A stretch of 64,000 nucleotides of DNA from Lineus longissimus (taxonomy: Eukaryota; Nemertea; Pilidiophora; Heteronemertea; Lineidae). The DNA lies in assembly GCF_910592395.1 (NCBI RefSeq), contig NC_088317.1:1860001-1924000 (forward strand), read 5' to 3'. Every line of letters begins with the position of its first letter. Position 1 is the stretch's first letter. The notes beneath the pieces are model-generated. The model saw nothing but the letters and a program-made list of their open reading frames with translations, ran no database searches and was not told the DNA's origin. Shown piece after piece: positions 11,848 to 25,400 of the stretch. Position numbers and translations under genes: made by a program.

Positions 11848-12296
11848 GGAGATCAGATTTTTATACGCTTGGGCCTAAAGCGCTGCGCAGATGAGCAGTT
11901 TTTGTCGCTGTGACGTCACCATGACATCACCACGACATCGTGATGATTGTGATTGGAAGGCGGTCGCTGATCGCAGGTTATGGCCACAAAAATCCCTCGC
12001 TTGCGGACCGCTTTACCGACTTAGGAGAAGCATGCCAGCGTGTCAGGTTGGCCCAAACTCCCGACAGGCAAAGCTTTACTCAACCGTCGATCAGCATCGA
12101 AGAGACACTTTTTAAATTTGATAGACAACTGGTTTATATGAAATTCCTGATTCAAATTCTGATTTCTTAAACGACTATCACCTTCTGTCAAATTGCAAAT
12201 AATGTGATGAACTGAAAGTGAAATATTCTTCAGCGCTTTATCCTACGTGGGATATCACAGAAAGCTCTTGTCTGTCCGGAATTTGGAACCCTCGCA

Positions 12297-12302
12297 ATAA
12301 AA
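12297..12302 (+). terminator. candidate poly(A) signal of the proximal LAMP isoform
   Basis: AATAAA lies 450 bp after the GYEAL stop codon. It would end the short transcript before the distal exon. Confidence 0.45.
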
Positions 12303-14930
12303 TCAAATATATTTTTGTACATTTTCCAAGAGAAAGTGACCTAACCCTGATGCAGATGTTTAGGGGTTTATACATGTACCATTCTATGTTTAATGTGTAA
12401 ATACTAGATAAATGCGTGTGGTCCGGTCACCGAAATGAGAGAAAAGTTTAAGTCAGGAGCAAGCAACGACATTAATCTAAATTCTAAAGTCACAATCCAA
12501 ATCATCAGGGATCATCTAAACTAATGGTCATAGACTTAGATTACCAGATATGAATTCAGCTAGGACATTTCTACCTCGCCTCTGAAATATTATTATCGAG
12601 TCAGTCTGCATCAGTGCTAGGTCATATCATATTCATAAAAGACTAAGCACGTCTCCTTAGAAAATAATGTCTTTTTTAAAGAGGGCGGTGGGCTGTTTAG
12701 TGTTTCTATGCTTCTAGATGTCCTGGTGTCCACATCTACCATCTTGAACTGCTCCGTCAACAAGAACACTTTAATTTGTGAAGTCGATAGTAAAGGTATC
12801 AGAAATTTATGGGTAAACATTCTCCCTTGTTGAGGAAGTAACTTGGGGGGGGGGGTAAATTTTTGTGTGAGTATTTTGAGAGAGATTTGTGGGGTATTGG
12901 ATGATTTTGGCATGTGAAGTCTTTGCACTGTCAGATGTGTTGGGATTCACCTTTAAAAGATAACTGAATCCTGTGTTTTCATTAATCATTGCATCGAGGG
13001 TCGGCCAGCTTGGGTGACTTAAATTCTTCATGCATGCACATAGGGAGAATGCTTGTATTGTAACAAAGTGTGCTATGCATTGTTCAGCTAATAATGGGTC
13101 TTTGACTAAAGAATCGTTGCTTGTAAATATTATGACCTGATGTGACCAACTTTCATATAAAATGTGGAAAAGTTTTTTTGAGGAGGTCGCAACTATTTTT
13201 TGGATTATGGAAAAGTTATATTAAGGGTTCTTGGGAAAAGTTGTAATTTTCAATTGTAAATACATGGTATCTAAATATTTCATAGATTATTTACGCTTTT
13301 GTCTGATATGGTAAGGTGGTACAATTGTAGTTCTGGTACAATTATATAGCCTCTGTGTGCATGAATGTGTACTTTCACTCATGTCAGCTGTCTTTTCTCA
13401 CTGTTTGGCTATAGGGCTTTAATTGTATCACTTTACCATATGTGTAGGACATTTCACAGCTACTTATTTTGACACTGCATACATCTCATTTCAAAAGGAA
13501 CTAACCTGAATAATGATAAATTTGGGTGGTTGTTTTTGATCCACATACACACACATTCACGACATTTACATCACAAGTATTATAGATTGCGCCATCCCCA
13601 TCATCCAGAACATTTTATTGGTGTAATTTTGCAAATAGCCTTCTCTACTATTCATCTGATGACAACATAAATTAGCTGTATTGGTTTCTATTCTTACATA
13701 GGTGTAAACAAAGTTTGCAATTCTCTGGCAGGTTTTCTTGCGGAAGTTCTTGGACACAAACAATTTTTTTTCAAAAGTGACTTGAAGTGATTATAATGCA
13801 AAGTAATCTTCATTGAGTATAAATCTGGAGCTGAGTGGATTTGGAAACCTGATTCCAGCTCATGTGCTTCAGACATGCTCCCTAATGAAGTATAGAGAGG
13901 AATACTGGCCAAAGGACACCACTCCGGGGTTCTGTGGTGAAACTCTCTAGGACAGCTGACCTTGTCACCGAAAAAAACAGAATGACTGTAGCTTGCATCT
14001 CAAGAATTCCAAATTGAGATGAAAAAACCATTAAGTTGTTAAATAATATTGGGTCAGACTATCCCTCACCATGTCGAATGCCTACTGTGGTACATGTGCA
14101 CTGGGTTGTTTTTATTGGGTTACTCTAATACCTTTCAATTTCTAGGAAAATTAGTTTTATTTGTAGCTGGTGTCATGAATATGTTACATGTACATGTGCA
14201 GTGCATACATACATGTGCAGTGCATACATGTACATGTGCAGTACATACATCTGCAGTGCATACATGTACATGAAATACATGGTAACCCAACAAATGGTAA
14301 AATTTCCCCAAAATCTCCCCTGCCCAGTAAAAGTTTGCAACCTGCATGTTCCTATCACAAGCGATGTTGCTTTTTGTTTGTTTTTATCAACATTTGTTTG
14401 TTTTTGTTTAATGGCATTTTCCTTGTTTCATAGGGAGATCTCTTCCAGTGGTGAATGTTTGGTGGTGGTCTACAGTAATCGCATGTTCTCTTTGCTTTAG
14501 TTTTAGTCAGAATTTAGTTCACTTTCTTTCTTCTTGCAGAATCACAAACTTTTATTTCTTTTTTTTGTATTTTCACCAAAATTGGCCATTTTCAGAATTA
14601 AACATTTTTTCAACACGTTCGTAAAATGATTCCAAATATCTAGAACACTGAAACCTTTAAAAACAGTCGAAAAAAACATTTGATGAACTCAAACGCACTC
14701 ATAACTGCTCTACCCAGGCCGCTTACCATGAGATCAATGGCATACAATGGCAAACTGGATACTTCACTGAGCAGAAGTGGACTACCTTGTGGGACTTTTT
14801 GCCCAAAGTCAACAAACAAACTCTGCGTTATTGCACCTTGTTAGGCGGGATATGGTCCTAAAATGTCTATCTACATTTTTGTTTCTCGACACTATTTTAA
14901 GTTTGTGCTCCTCTCTTCTTGTCGTTCCAG
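12303..14930 (+). other. intronic region between the two LAMP last exons
   Basis: No conserved frame is seen. A simple repeat of CATACATGTACATGTGCAGTG-like units runs from about 14186 to 14276. A third membrane-span exon was looked for and not found. Confidence 0.5.
14186..14276. repeat. tandem repeat rich in ACATGTACATGTGCAGTGCAT
   Basis: Four to five imperfect units of about 16-24 bp alternate ACATGTACATG and TGCAGTGCATAC. Frames through it encode His/Tyr/Met/Cys-rich nonsense on both strands. It lies inside the last LAMP intron. Confidence 0.65.
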
Positions 14931-15073
14931 TCTTACAATGCTCGGCAGATAATGTGACCAGTAATATTGTCCCAATTGCTGTTGGAGCTGCCCTCGCCGC
15001 CCTGGTGGTCATAGTCCTAATCGCTTACGTCATTGGACGACGAAGAAGCAGAAGCGGCTACGAATCTGTGTAA
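14931..15073 (+). CDS. LAMP: alternative last exon of LAMP (distal), tail GYESV
   Basis: A second terminal exon follows a good acceptor (GTCGTTCCAG) and accepts the same phase 1 junction from the 10019-10195 exon. Joined to the shared exons it gives 1530 nt, or 509 aa. It encodes LQCSADN, then a membrane span differing from the proximal exon by a single Ile/Val change, then RRRSRS-GYESV and TAA. The final luminal Cys falls at residue 466 in both forms, so domain 2 is completed either way. A poly(A) signal AATAAA follows at 15100-15105. The two exons look like a duplication used as mutually exclusive 3' ends, comparable to the LAMP2A/B/C exons of vertebrates. Confidence 0.9.
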
Positions 15074-15099
15074 AAAATATCTCGGGAATTCTTCAACTC

Positions 15100-15105
15100 A
15101 ATAAA
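15100..15105 (+). terminator. poly(A) signal of the distal LAMP isoform
   Basis: AATAAA starts 27 bp after the GYESV stop codon (TAA at 15071-15073), a typical arrangement for a short 3' UTR. Confidence 0.6.
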
Positions 15106-18100
15106 AATCACTTGGGCCCGAAATTGTTGCTTTTAGATTCTGTTTCATTGCAAGTTAATTGATATTTATTTTCAGTTTCTGTATATCTGTGTACAGTTTC
15201 TGTACATCTGTGTGCCGATTTGGTACATCTATGTACAGATTCTGTATGCTGAATGAGCAGTTTCTGTGTCTGATAAATGTCTCCAGTCGACTTGAAATGA
15301 AACAAACTTGGGAGGATCCTTTACTTATGTTGGGCATTTTCCTTTTTTAAGTTACGAATTCTATGCAAAAGGCAATATCTTTACAACGATATTCTACTGA
15401 AGGCCTCAGGTCAATCAGACCTTGAAGATAATGTCTCAAACATTGCTAAATTTTAGTTCCAACTCTACTATTCTTTCTGGAATGTCAATTGTTGTAGCCT
15501 AAATGCTCTCCCATTCGTTTTTCTTCCTGTTGGTGGATTCTTCCTATTAATCCTAATATTGGTGCCTAAAATATCTATCTGTACATAACTTCTTAAATTC
15601 AAGTGACTTTTCAGTGTTAATGCAAAGAGACATTGACAGTTTTGTTTTTGAGGACTGTTTATATTACGGAAGCAATGCAAGAAAAAGGCTGTGTAGTACC
15701 GATTAGTAAGTATTACATTATGCCCTCACCTTTCAAATTTCACTGATTAACATTCCATTAGGGATTTCTGCCACTGCTTTTAGCTGGCTATTGGCCTTTG
15801 TATCATTAACAAGTGATAGAGTTGAAGAGAGTTTTGATCTCTTGGACAGGAATATGCCGTGTCTGTTCTGCTCCCTGCACGCAATCTGCATGCTTTGGTG
15901 TTGGTTTAATGCCATCTCTTTTGCTTTCAGTGTGATAACCTTAACCCTTACCCCCTGTAGCACTTTGCCTGTTGTCCTGTATTTCAACATGGTACAGACG
16001 TTACTTACCCGAACAAATTAGGAAAATGTACAAAATCCCTAAGTTCGGTGACAATCTTTATAGAAAATATGAATGCTTGAAGCTTTCTCACTGCTAAATT
16101 TTCACTAGAATGTTTTCAACCTCCTCCTTCCAAGTCATTCAAGAGTCCATCCGAGACTTAAACCTACCAGAGATTTGCCAACCTTGTAATTCAAATAGTA
16201 TTTCCATTCCTAAGTTCCTTGCCATTGTCAGATTTTGTGATAAAATTACGTATGTTGTATTTTTGACAAGTTTTGTACAAACTGTATAGGCAGGTCTAGG
16301 CGTCTGTGAAATGGAGGGTGCCCTGGTGGTTCTAGGGCCAACTGGCTAAAATTCATGAGCTACGTCAAATGAGGGGTGCCTTCCTTGGATCGGCCACTGA
16401 CTGTACCTAATCAAGTTTTTGACTTGCTTGCGCTCACAATGTTGCTGTATTTGAGAAGAGAGAACAAAATTCTCTGCTGTGTTTTTAGAGTTTAGGAAGA
16501 TGCAAATTCTAGTATTTACTTTAGATGAATGTAATACGTGTATAAACAAATGCTGTAAATAAAAGATTTCATTTTCAAGATGAGTACTGCAAAATATCGC
16601 ATTTGCTTCAGAAATTTTAAAGTCAATGCGTCACAGTTGAAGATTTCAAACTTTAAGGTTCATGTTTGACGGAAATAAAAGGCATGGAAGATTTCATGGT
16701 TTCACGTTATGTTCAAGCTAAAAAATCATTGAAATAGGTTTAAAACATGTTCAATCAGTGTAAAAATGTACACTTTATTGTCTAAATGTTCTGATTGTAT
16801 AAAATGACCTCATTGATGTTATAACGCAATTCCACATTCAGCGAAACATAATCAATGCATTGTTCAAGCTGTTAAGTTGTTTATCTCATTATCTGTTTCG
16901 AACCTATTTGATAAATAGTTGTGTCGTTTTGATGTTAAGAACGATCAGTTTGATATCGTCAGAAATCATAGGCCAAGTCAAGTGACAACTTCGTGAATCG
17001 TCTCAGAGTTGACCAAAACAGAAGCCATTGCATATTTACAAGATTTGAAAGAGTTTTATCAGCAAGTTTTGAATCTCCAACATGTGGTCTGGTTTCAAAT
17101 TACTTATCCAGGAAATTAATCCAGCATCCTCACAGATCTTTCTCGTGCTGGGGATCAGCTGTTTTTGAGTGATGGGTCAACTGCCTAGTCCTGGCATTGA
17201 ATATCAAAGGGATCTATCATCAAGCAGCGTGGAGTGTTTTATGAAAATGACACCTCTTATGCTATTGGCAACATTCCAAGAAAGTAGGCTATTCAAGAAA
17301 CAAAAAACTAACATACATATACTTGCCCTGGGACAGAGTTCATGTTTGAACAAATGTCTGTTGTAATTAAAAGTCATATACCTATGCGTCATACTCACTC
17401 TTAATCATTCTTTATCCTGACCTTCTGTTTTTGGTCAGCAGGGCATGCGTGGATTTGATTAACCCATGAACATCCGACAGCAGTCTCTTTTGTCAATTCC
17501 TCTTAAATCTAAATTGTCAGTGCAGAGAGAAAGAGAAGTGAGCTAACTATATCGCTATCTGTTGCTGGTGCAATGGAAGCTTAGTCAAAGCTCTCATCTC
17601 CCTTCTTAAGAAATTGGTAATCGTGACTACCATGGCTAGTTGTTGTATATGAATGACATATTTCTTTGTGTCTGTACATAATTCTTAATCTTTGTGTATA
17701 CTGGTATGTCTGTTTCCATTGAAGCTAAAAACAGGAGTGAAGGAGGTTACCAACCATCCCTCGGCAGGACTGAAGCCACCTCCATATCGCCTACTTCAAA
17801 TTTGCCTTGTCAAACTAATACTTGCACGTGCTGGATTTGGCGTGGCTAATTATTTGGTCACTGTTTGCTCAGAAGTCTGTGATTAACATTTATAACAGCC
17901 ATGTTTCATATTAATTCATAATCGTTGCCAAATGTATATTAGGTTGCTTGTGGCATTTGGCATAATTTCCTTGCAAATTCACTGCATATTTTCAGACTAA
18001 TTTACATTGTGATACAAATTAACAATGTACAAAAGTTCACAGTGGGATTCGAAGAACTCGCCCTTCCTCATGTTTGTCAGTCTGTAAGTTTTGAGTTCGG

Positions 18101-19250
18101 GAACGAAACTCCTATTCACGAAAAAGGGCATTCCGATATTGGGTGATAGCGCACCGTAAATGAAATATTTGAACAAAATGCTATAATTCATTTGAGACTT
18201 CTAAGTCCAAAGTGTTGGAAAATACTGACGCGGCCAGATTTGGACAAAGCATGACTGAGATCAAGCCACTTAAAACCAAGTACTGACTACTTTTCCAAAC
18301 CAATTAAGGGTTTTTTTGCATGCAGTGCCAATTGAGAAATTAGTATAGACTCCAATATGAGGTGAATTTGCAAGGATTGAGCTGCTAGTCTAATTCTGAA
18401 GGCAACGGACTGGTACCAAGTCTGCAATTGTTGACACAATTGGTTGAAGTACAGACAGTTTCCACAATATCCGCATGTCTGACAGTTCTCATGTGCCGTG
18501 CCTTGTATTAAGATTAGCTGCTTTTCATATCATTTCAATCACAATGTGCTTGTTGTAAAATTAGTGTGAAGATTTATAACAGAATCTGTATATAATTTAA
18601 CAGAATGTTGCTTTTCAAGATTGTTGACACCTGTGGTAGTTTTCTTATGAGTGCTTGAGAAAGATTGCATTTTGTGGACAGAATGTGCTGTGCTGGTAAA
18701 AACAATTACTTTTCTGTTACATGTTGAGTTGACTATCAAAATGTTATCTGCAAGAAGACAAGTCAGCATGAACCTGACTTGTCAGGCCCTTAAAACATTT
18801 TAGAGGCAACTCCTATGGCTGGCCGTGAAAAGTTAAGTACAATTGTTTGTTTGTCTGGCTTCAAGTGACTAAAAGCAGGAGACAGCATGCATTAATGTAT
18901 GTGTGTCTTGGTTCTAGTACACCTGGAATGGATCCATAAGAAATTCTGTACAGTTCAAATCATGCCGAATCTATGTGGGTAAACCTAAAATTATTTCCAG
19001 AAAACAATGAATGTTAATGATTCAGTTAAAATTTTCATTTCCTCAAATTTCGGAAAATATCTTTGCTATTCAAGAATGGAAGTTTTTTGTTATTTTTACA
19101 GAAGAATGTTTGAAAGAGATTTTGGCTGATTTGATAAATTGTAATTGTACAAATACATTTTCCGAAGATAATAAACATATAAAAATCAATCTATTTTGTT
19201 CACGTCCTTAGTGTTGTGGTCAAGTTGAAAATATTAGCATCTGGCTGGAC
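15106..19250. other. intergenic, no recognised gene
   Basis: About 4 kb of AT-rich sequence with no frame resembling a protein I know on either strand. A weak ~24-bp repeat (TTTCTGTA(C/T)ATCTGTGTAC) sits at 15175-15262. The rest shows no structure I can support. Confidence 0.5.
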
Positions 19251-19259
19251 TGGTGAGAA

Positions 19260-21065
19260 TTGAGGGCAGTTCGAAGGCTGATGAGTTGACGAGGGTAGTC
19301 ACAACCACCACATTTCATTTTGTTCATGTGGCCAACATAATGAGAGAGAAGAGACAGTCACAATCACCCAAATGAACCTGGCTGACTGTTTGCCAGCATA
19401 ACAAGATAGATGAGACAGTCACAACCACCCAAATGAACCTGGCTGCTCCACTGTTTGCCAGCATAATAAGATAGATGAGACAGTCACAACCACCCAAATG
19501 AACCTGGCTGCTCCACTGTTTGCCAGCATAATAAGATGGATGAGACAGTCACAACCAGGACAGACAAGGCCTGGCTTCTCCATTGTTTGCCAGCATAATT
19601 AGATGGATGAGACAGTCACAACCAGGACAGACCAGGCCTGGCTGCTCCATTGTTTGCCAGCATAATAAGATAGATGAGACAGTCACAACCAGGACAGACC
19701 AGGTCTGGCTGCTCCACTGTTTGCCAGCATAATAAGATAGATGAGACAGTCACAACCAGGACAGACCGGGTCTGGCTGGTTCACTGTTTGCCAGCATAAT
19801 AAGATAGATGAGACAGTCACAACCAGGACAGACCAGGTCTGGCTGCTCCATTGTTTGCCAGCATAATAAGATAGATGAGACAGTCACAACCAGGACAGAC
19901 CGGGTCTGGCTGGTTCACTGTTTGCCAGCATAATTAGATGGATGAGACAGTCACAACCAGGACAGACCGGGTCTGGCTGGTTCACTGTTTGCCAGCATAA
20001 TTAGATGGATGAGACAGTCACAACCAGGACAGACCAGGTCTGGCTGCTCCACTGTTTGCCAGCATAATTAGATGGATGAGACAGTCACAATCACCCAAAT
20101 GAACCTGGCTGACTGTTTGCCAGCATAACAAGATAGATGAGACAGTCACAACCACCCAAATGAACCTGGCTGCTCCACTGTTTGCCAGCATAATTAGATG
20201 GATGAGACAGTCACAACCAGGACAGACCGGGTCTGGCTGGTTCACTGTTTGCCAGCATAATTAGATGGATGAGACAGTCACAACCAGGACAGACCGGGTC
20301 TGGCTGGTTCACTGTTTGCCAGCATAATTAGATGGATGAGACAGTCACAACCAGGACAGACCAGGTCTGGCTGCTCCACTGTTTGCCAGCATAATAAGAT
20401 AGATGAGACAGTCACAACCAGGACAGACCAGGCCTGGCTTCTCCACTGTTTGCCAGCATAATTAGATGGATGAGACAGTCACAACCAGGACAGATCAGGC
20501 CTGGCTACTCCTCTGTTTGCCAGCATAATAAGATAGATGAGACAGTCACAACCACCCAAATGAACCTGGCTGCGCCACTGTTTGCCAGCATAATAAGATA
20601 GATGAGACGGTCACAACCACCCAAATAAACCTGGCTTCTCCATTGTTTGCCAGCATAATAAGATAGATGAGACAGTCACAACCAGGACAGACAAGGCCTG
20701 GCTTCTCCATTGTTTGCCAGCATAATTAGATGGATGAGACAGTCACAACCAGGACAGACAAGGCCTGGCTGCTCCACTGTTTGCCAGCATAATTAGATGG
20801 ATGAGACAGTCACAACCAGGACAGACAAGGCCTGGCTGGTTCACAATGGTGACAGAGATGAGACATTAAGACCGAATCGGACCTGGCTGCTGTACCACCG
20901 TATTACCAACTCGGTGAGATAGATAAGACAGCAGCAAGCAGACTGAATCGGGCCTGGCTGCACTAAGACCATATTGCCAACATGATGACAGAAACGAGAC
21001 TGTCACAATCACCCAGGCGAGCCTGGCTTCACCACTGTTTTCAAACGGGAGAGTCGCAACCAGAT
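19260..21065. repeat. 65-67 bp minisatellite array, about 23 units
   Basis: The unit core is GTTTGCCAGCATAAT(A/T)AGAT, then GATGAGACAGTCACAACCA, then one of two variable halves. One half, GGACAGACC(A/G)GGTCTGGCTG, gives 67-bp units; the other, CCCAAATGAACCTGGCTG, gives 65-bp units. Spacing measured between successive GAGACAGTC positions is 65 (19412, 19477, 19542) and 67 (19542, 19609, 19676). Units are well conserved to about 20840 and decay through 21065. The two unit types are interspersed, as expected from unequal exchange or conversion. Confidence 0.9.
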
Positions 21066-21465
21066 CAGACTGAGGACATTGTTGCAATCAGTCACATGTG
21101 ATTCAAGGACAGTCACACCCAACCATAGGCAGTAGATAATTCCCAGGCCAACCACCCATGTTTTGCAACCTTGTCGGCCGTTTCCCCTGCCCGACGCCAG
21201 GGAATTAGCCCCCCACCTCTGCATTGGACCCTACGTTGTTCCTTCTTGATGGCCTGCCAGTAACAAGCCGCAGCCAGGGTCACAATCAGTCAGAGCTTGT
21301 TTGAGAGGATCAGTTTAACTTCTATATCAATATCATGTTAGTTCCATCTGGAGGGGTGCGATGGTCAGAAATGAATAAAACAAAGTCAGTGTTCAAAGCA
21401 AAATATGTACATTTTGAGTTTTGCCTCAACAACATGTTTTAAACAGATTTGTCATATGAATGAAG

Positions 21466-21725
21466 CTATTAAAGGGACACCATAAGCAGAGCCAAGGAGG
21501 TCAGATCAAGTTACACAAACCCACCAATAGGGGTCTCTTCTATCTCAAGAGTACAATGTACATCAAAACTATTGACACTTGCATGAGGATATAATGATAG
21601 CTAATCAGACACAACCCAGGCCCCTAAATATGCTTACTACCAGTCAGCTAAAGAGACTACCAACTTGACCACCTAGTTCCTGCCTATAGAACCCCTTTAA
21701 GACCTGCCTTCACAGTCCCACTGAC
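21466..21725. repeat. dispersed repeat copy (AAAGGGACAC family)
   Basis: TTAAAGGGACACCATAAGCAG...AAGTTACACAAACCCACCAATAGGGGTCTCT resembles two stretches at about 62185-62590 (AAAGGGGCACTATAGGCAGC...AAGTTACACAAAGT). It ends in GAACCCCTTTAAGAC, an inverse of its own start, suggesting a short inverted-repeat element. Confidence 0.5.
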
Positions 21726-21779
21726 TGTTCTAATCACTTTAAACATCTGTTATGTATGATGTTAAACAGTGTTTGTAAT

Positions 21780-22020
21780 GTCCCAGTAGGAGTGAATTCT
21801 GCAGATATCCTGTGGAGTTCCAGTGGTATTTAATGAATTTCAGTGGACCACTCACTGGAACACCACTGGGTTTCAAAGTTCCACTTGACCCCTCTCGTTG
21901 AATAACACTGCATAGAACTGCATAAGTTTGTGTGGGGTTCCAGTCAAATAAACCCAGTGGTGTTTAAATCAGCGGTGTTCAGGAAGAAGCCAGTGGTGTT
22001 CCCCTGGTATACTGGGTATA
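21780..22020. repeat. cluster of CCAGTGG(T)GTT motifs, direct and inverted
   Basis: Variants of GTTCCAGTGGTATT, GAACACCACTGG and CCAGTGGTGTT recur at least six times in 240 bp in both orientations. This looks like a degenerate foldback element. No coding capacity. Confidence 0.4.
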
Positions 22021-22252
22021 ATGCTTATGAACAGATATCTTAATCATACAACAACTAACGTCAGCACATTAAGGCAGCACATCATTGAACGAAGCAAGTT
22101 TTACTCCAGTGATGGTGAGGCTGTGGAGACAGGCATTGAAAGACCAGGGATGATCCCTGACAGTGAGTACATTATACACACATGCTATTTGGAAACAATC
22201 AAACTCAAATGTGAGATCCACTTGAACTCTTTCGGTGTTTAGCTAGCTCGAC

Positions 22253-22470
22253 TTAGGGTGTCCCAAAAAACAGTCAACTGCTTGACTCCATTCGAAACCT
22301 CTTCGCCAGTGGGAAGAATTCCAAATCCAAGGCTGCAGCACCTGTATTCAAGCAACTATGAACAAGCTGCATGACTTGACAATGGTTTGCAAATGAGCTG
22401 TCACACTTGTGTGTTATAGTGACCGCAAGGATTTCTGCAAGAATACTGCAACATGTTTGGGACACCCTGT
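22253..22470. mobile_element. MITE-like element with AGGGTGTCCCAAA termini
   Basis: AGGGTGTCCCAAA at about 22255 is matched by TTTGGGACACCCT at about 22456-22468, with TA next to the right end. About 215 bp in total. The termini resemble those of Tc1/mariner-type non-autonomous elements; the superfamily is a guess. Confidence 0.5.
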
Positions 22471-25400
22471 ATAGAGATAAACCTCAGGAGCAAAAACAAA
22501 TGGGAAAAACTTCTAAGTGAAGAATGCCGCAACCACGGGAATTAGGTTTATACTCAACTAGTGTGTAAATTAATGATGATGAGTATTATTTCCTTCAAAA
22601 ATAAATACCTAAAACTGTGCACAAAAATGCTAATCTCAAACAGAGGTAGTCTGTAAAACGTTCTTGTTCGAATTCATAATTCTATTGAAATCCAATCCAT
22701 CAATAAATGAAAACAACATTGGCATTGGGTTATGCCAGATTTAAAAATCATTGCCCGATTGTGAACACTTCACACCTCGAAAAGACAGATTTATACTTTA
22801 TTTTCTAGATTCATGATCACAAAACATTGCACATTTATGTCAACTTTATAAACACTAAAGCTTACTCCACCATTTTGAATTTTGCTGACGAAGCACTTTT
22901 ACGACTAATTCTACTCAGCAGAGGTCCGTTCACAATTCCTTGAATGCGGCCCAAAGGAATCCAACTGGCTGGCAAACATGGGTGACTAAATTGAGAGGAA
23001 TAGAGCATTTCGTTCGTCAGACTCCTTTCATCAGTCAACAAAACCGAATTGCCCGATTTGCCAATAATACAGGCTGTTTTCTTAGGACAAGGCAGCATCG
23101 CATTATCAGCTAAATACCAAGCCTTTCATTTCATTACTGTACGAATAGGACTTCAGCCATTAGTTTGTCTATTATCAATCTCAATAGAGTCTCTACACCA
23201 TAAATCTCCACTCAGTTTTAAACTCAACCAAAAGACACCTCTACATATCGCTGTAACAATTTTTTTCTATCAATACTCCGGTAATATATAGTTTTTATTA
23301 TTTTCCATAATTCTAAAAGAAATTTGCCTTTCATGCTCAAAATCTGATGTAACCATGCTTACACTGTAATTTTGTACATTTTTAAATGCAAGCTGAAAGA
23401 CTGAAGCCCATCGAACATGGGAAGAGTTCCAACCTTTGAGCATCGGTGAGCCGGCAAATTTGTAGTCCTGCCTATAGGCCCCCTTTAATAGGCAAATGAT
23501 TCGGTACCAATCTGTGGCAAAAAGTTGGAAGTCTTCCCACATGTATTATGTTTCCTCCATCAAAGTTACAAAGAATTATATTATCCAAGTTATAGAGCAC
23601 ATCTTATGTCACAACAATAGACTTGGTTTCACCATTCAAAACATTTGAAAGCTCAAAGCTGTCCAATCAGGGTATATTCTAATGAGTTGGACTGGAACAA
23701 CCAATCATGCGACACGTTCTCATTAACATATTGGCACAACCAATCAGAGCTTCACAATTTGGCCAATTAGGGCACTTATAACATCATTCGAACAGTGTTG
23801 CTGTTATGCCAAGGGTATTTCAGATCAGCAGATTACATGGTATAAAAAGTTTACTGTGTAATTAACAAATACAAGGCTACCGTTAGAGTAAAACTACATC
23901 TTAACTGCATTTTGGCAATGACTTTCAGCAGAGAAAAGCCTTCCATTTCAAATCCTTAGAGCATCCAAGAATGATGCCTGAAGTATTTTCTGTAAAATGC
24001 TCAATCTTTCTGGTGGATTAAGAGTTCAAGAAGGCTTTCCAAACTGGCTCAGTTTCTGACACAGAGGTCCATTATCCGTTTAGTCAACCCTTGTGTAGGA
24101 CTGAAGACATTAGATGACATTCGAGGTATTATAATTGGAAATTCCTACAACAGCCATGCAACAAACCCACAAGCCAGATCATGCTATCACTTGGTCTGTC
24201 TGCTTCAAAAAGTTCTTATACCTTTCTCAACAAAAAAGCATTACCAAGGAATGAACACATGCATCTCCTGATGGATCAAGCTTTGTATCGCACCTTTATA
24301 GCTCCACTGATAATCAATGCTAAAACACAGCCCAACGCAAACAATCCTAAAATGAGGGACATTTTAACCCTTTAAGATGAGTACAGAGAACTGCACAAAA
24401 TTCAAAGGCTTAAAACCTGTGCATTTTCACAAAATTTCACTTTCGATGTCTATAATGCTACATCTACATTGTCAATTGTAACAACACTAATTGCTAAAAG
24501 GTGGCGATGTTGAACATCTTGACATTGATTACTATTGTTACTATGGTTACCAGTAAACATTGTACAGCGCAGCTTCAAACGCGTCTGCTTTGAAAATGAA
24601 CACATTTTTTTCACGAAATGTTGATAAACATTAACATCAGAAGCATTTCAGGCTCCAAAGGCTTAATTCTACAAGCAAACTTCATTTTTAACCCTGCTTC
24701 TTTATAGTTGTCAGGGGGGTACCTAATTTAGGCTAACTTGGCCCTCCATCAAGTGCCATAGGAGCTGGCATCATCTACTACCACTCTGCAACATAGGGAG
24801 CGTACAGTCCCAAGGTGTCGTCAGAAATCTCACGGTCAAACAACTACAACTGATGACAAGACATGTTACAATGTTCTTTAATCTCCCCTTCCCCAATGAT
24901 ACAACCCAAACTCATTGAAATTCAGGCTTACATGTACACATCCAGCTTACAAAAAGACACAAAACCATGCCGTGTCAAAATGAAATTCTGTACAAAATCT
25001 TCCAACATATCAACATGACCACCAGAAACTATCTCAAACCAAAACTTGCATAGTGTACAAAAATTTATCAGATTCTATTTTTAAAGAAGGGACTGGAGGT
25101 TACTGATGCCAAGGCATCCCTTTATCAAATACAGAGTTCCTGTGCTAAGATGACGCTTCTCGGATGCATCAAAGAATGTACACAAACATTCCGATGGTCA
25201 TCAGCAATACCCCGGCCACCTCCGCTGAAACCTCAGGCAGAGTTGAGAAATTCGTCGCTGTTCATCGCGTCAATGGGTACAGTTTTACGCAGAAGAAAAT
25301 TGAAACATCGAGAGTAAATGGCACAAACAAGCCCTTGCACAGATACCAAGTGATGTCCCCACCCCTGCCTGGGATTCCACAAAATCTTCCCTAAAAATCA

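Noticed and set aside
11848-14930. A third LAMP membrane-span exon, as in vertebrate LAMP2
   Set aside because: No frame with PIAVGAAL-type sequence or a GYxxΦ tail was found between or after the two exons within the searched region.
19260-21065. CRISPR-like array
   Set aside because: Units are continuous 65-67 bp tandem repeats without unique spacers, in an animal genome; a minisatellite.
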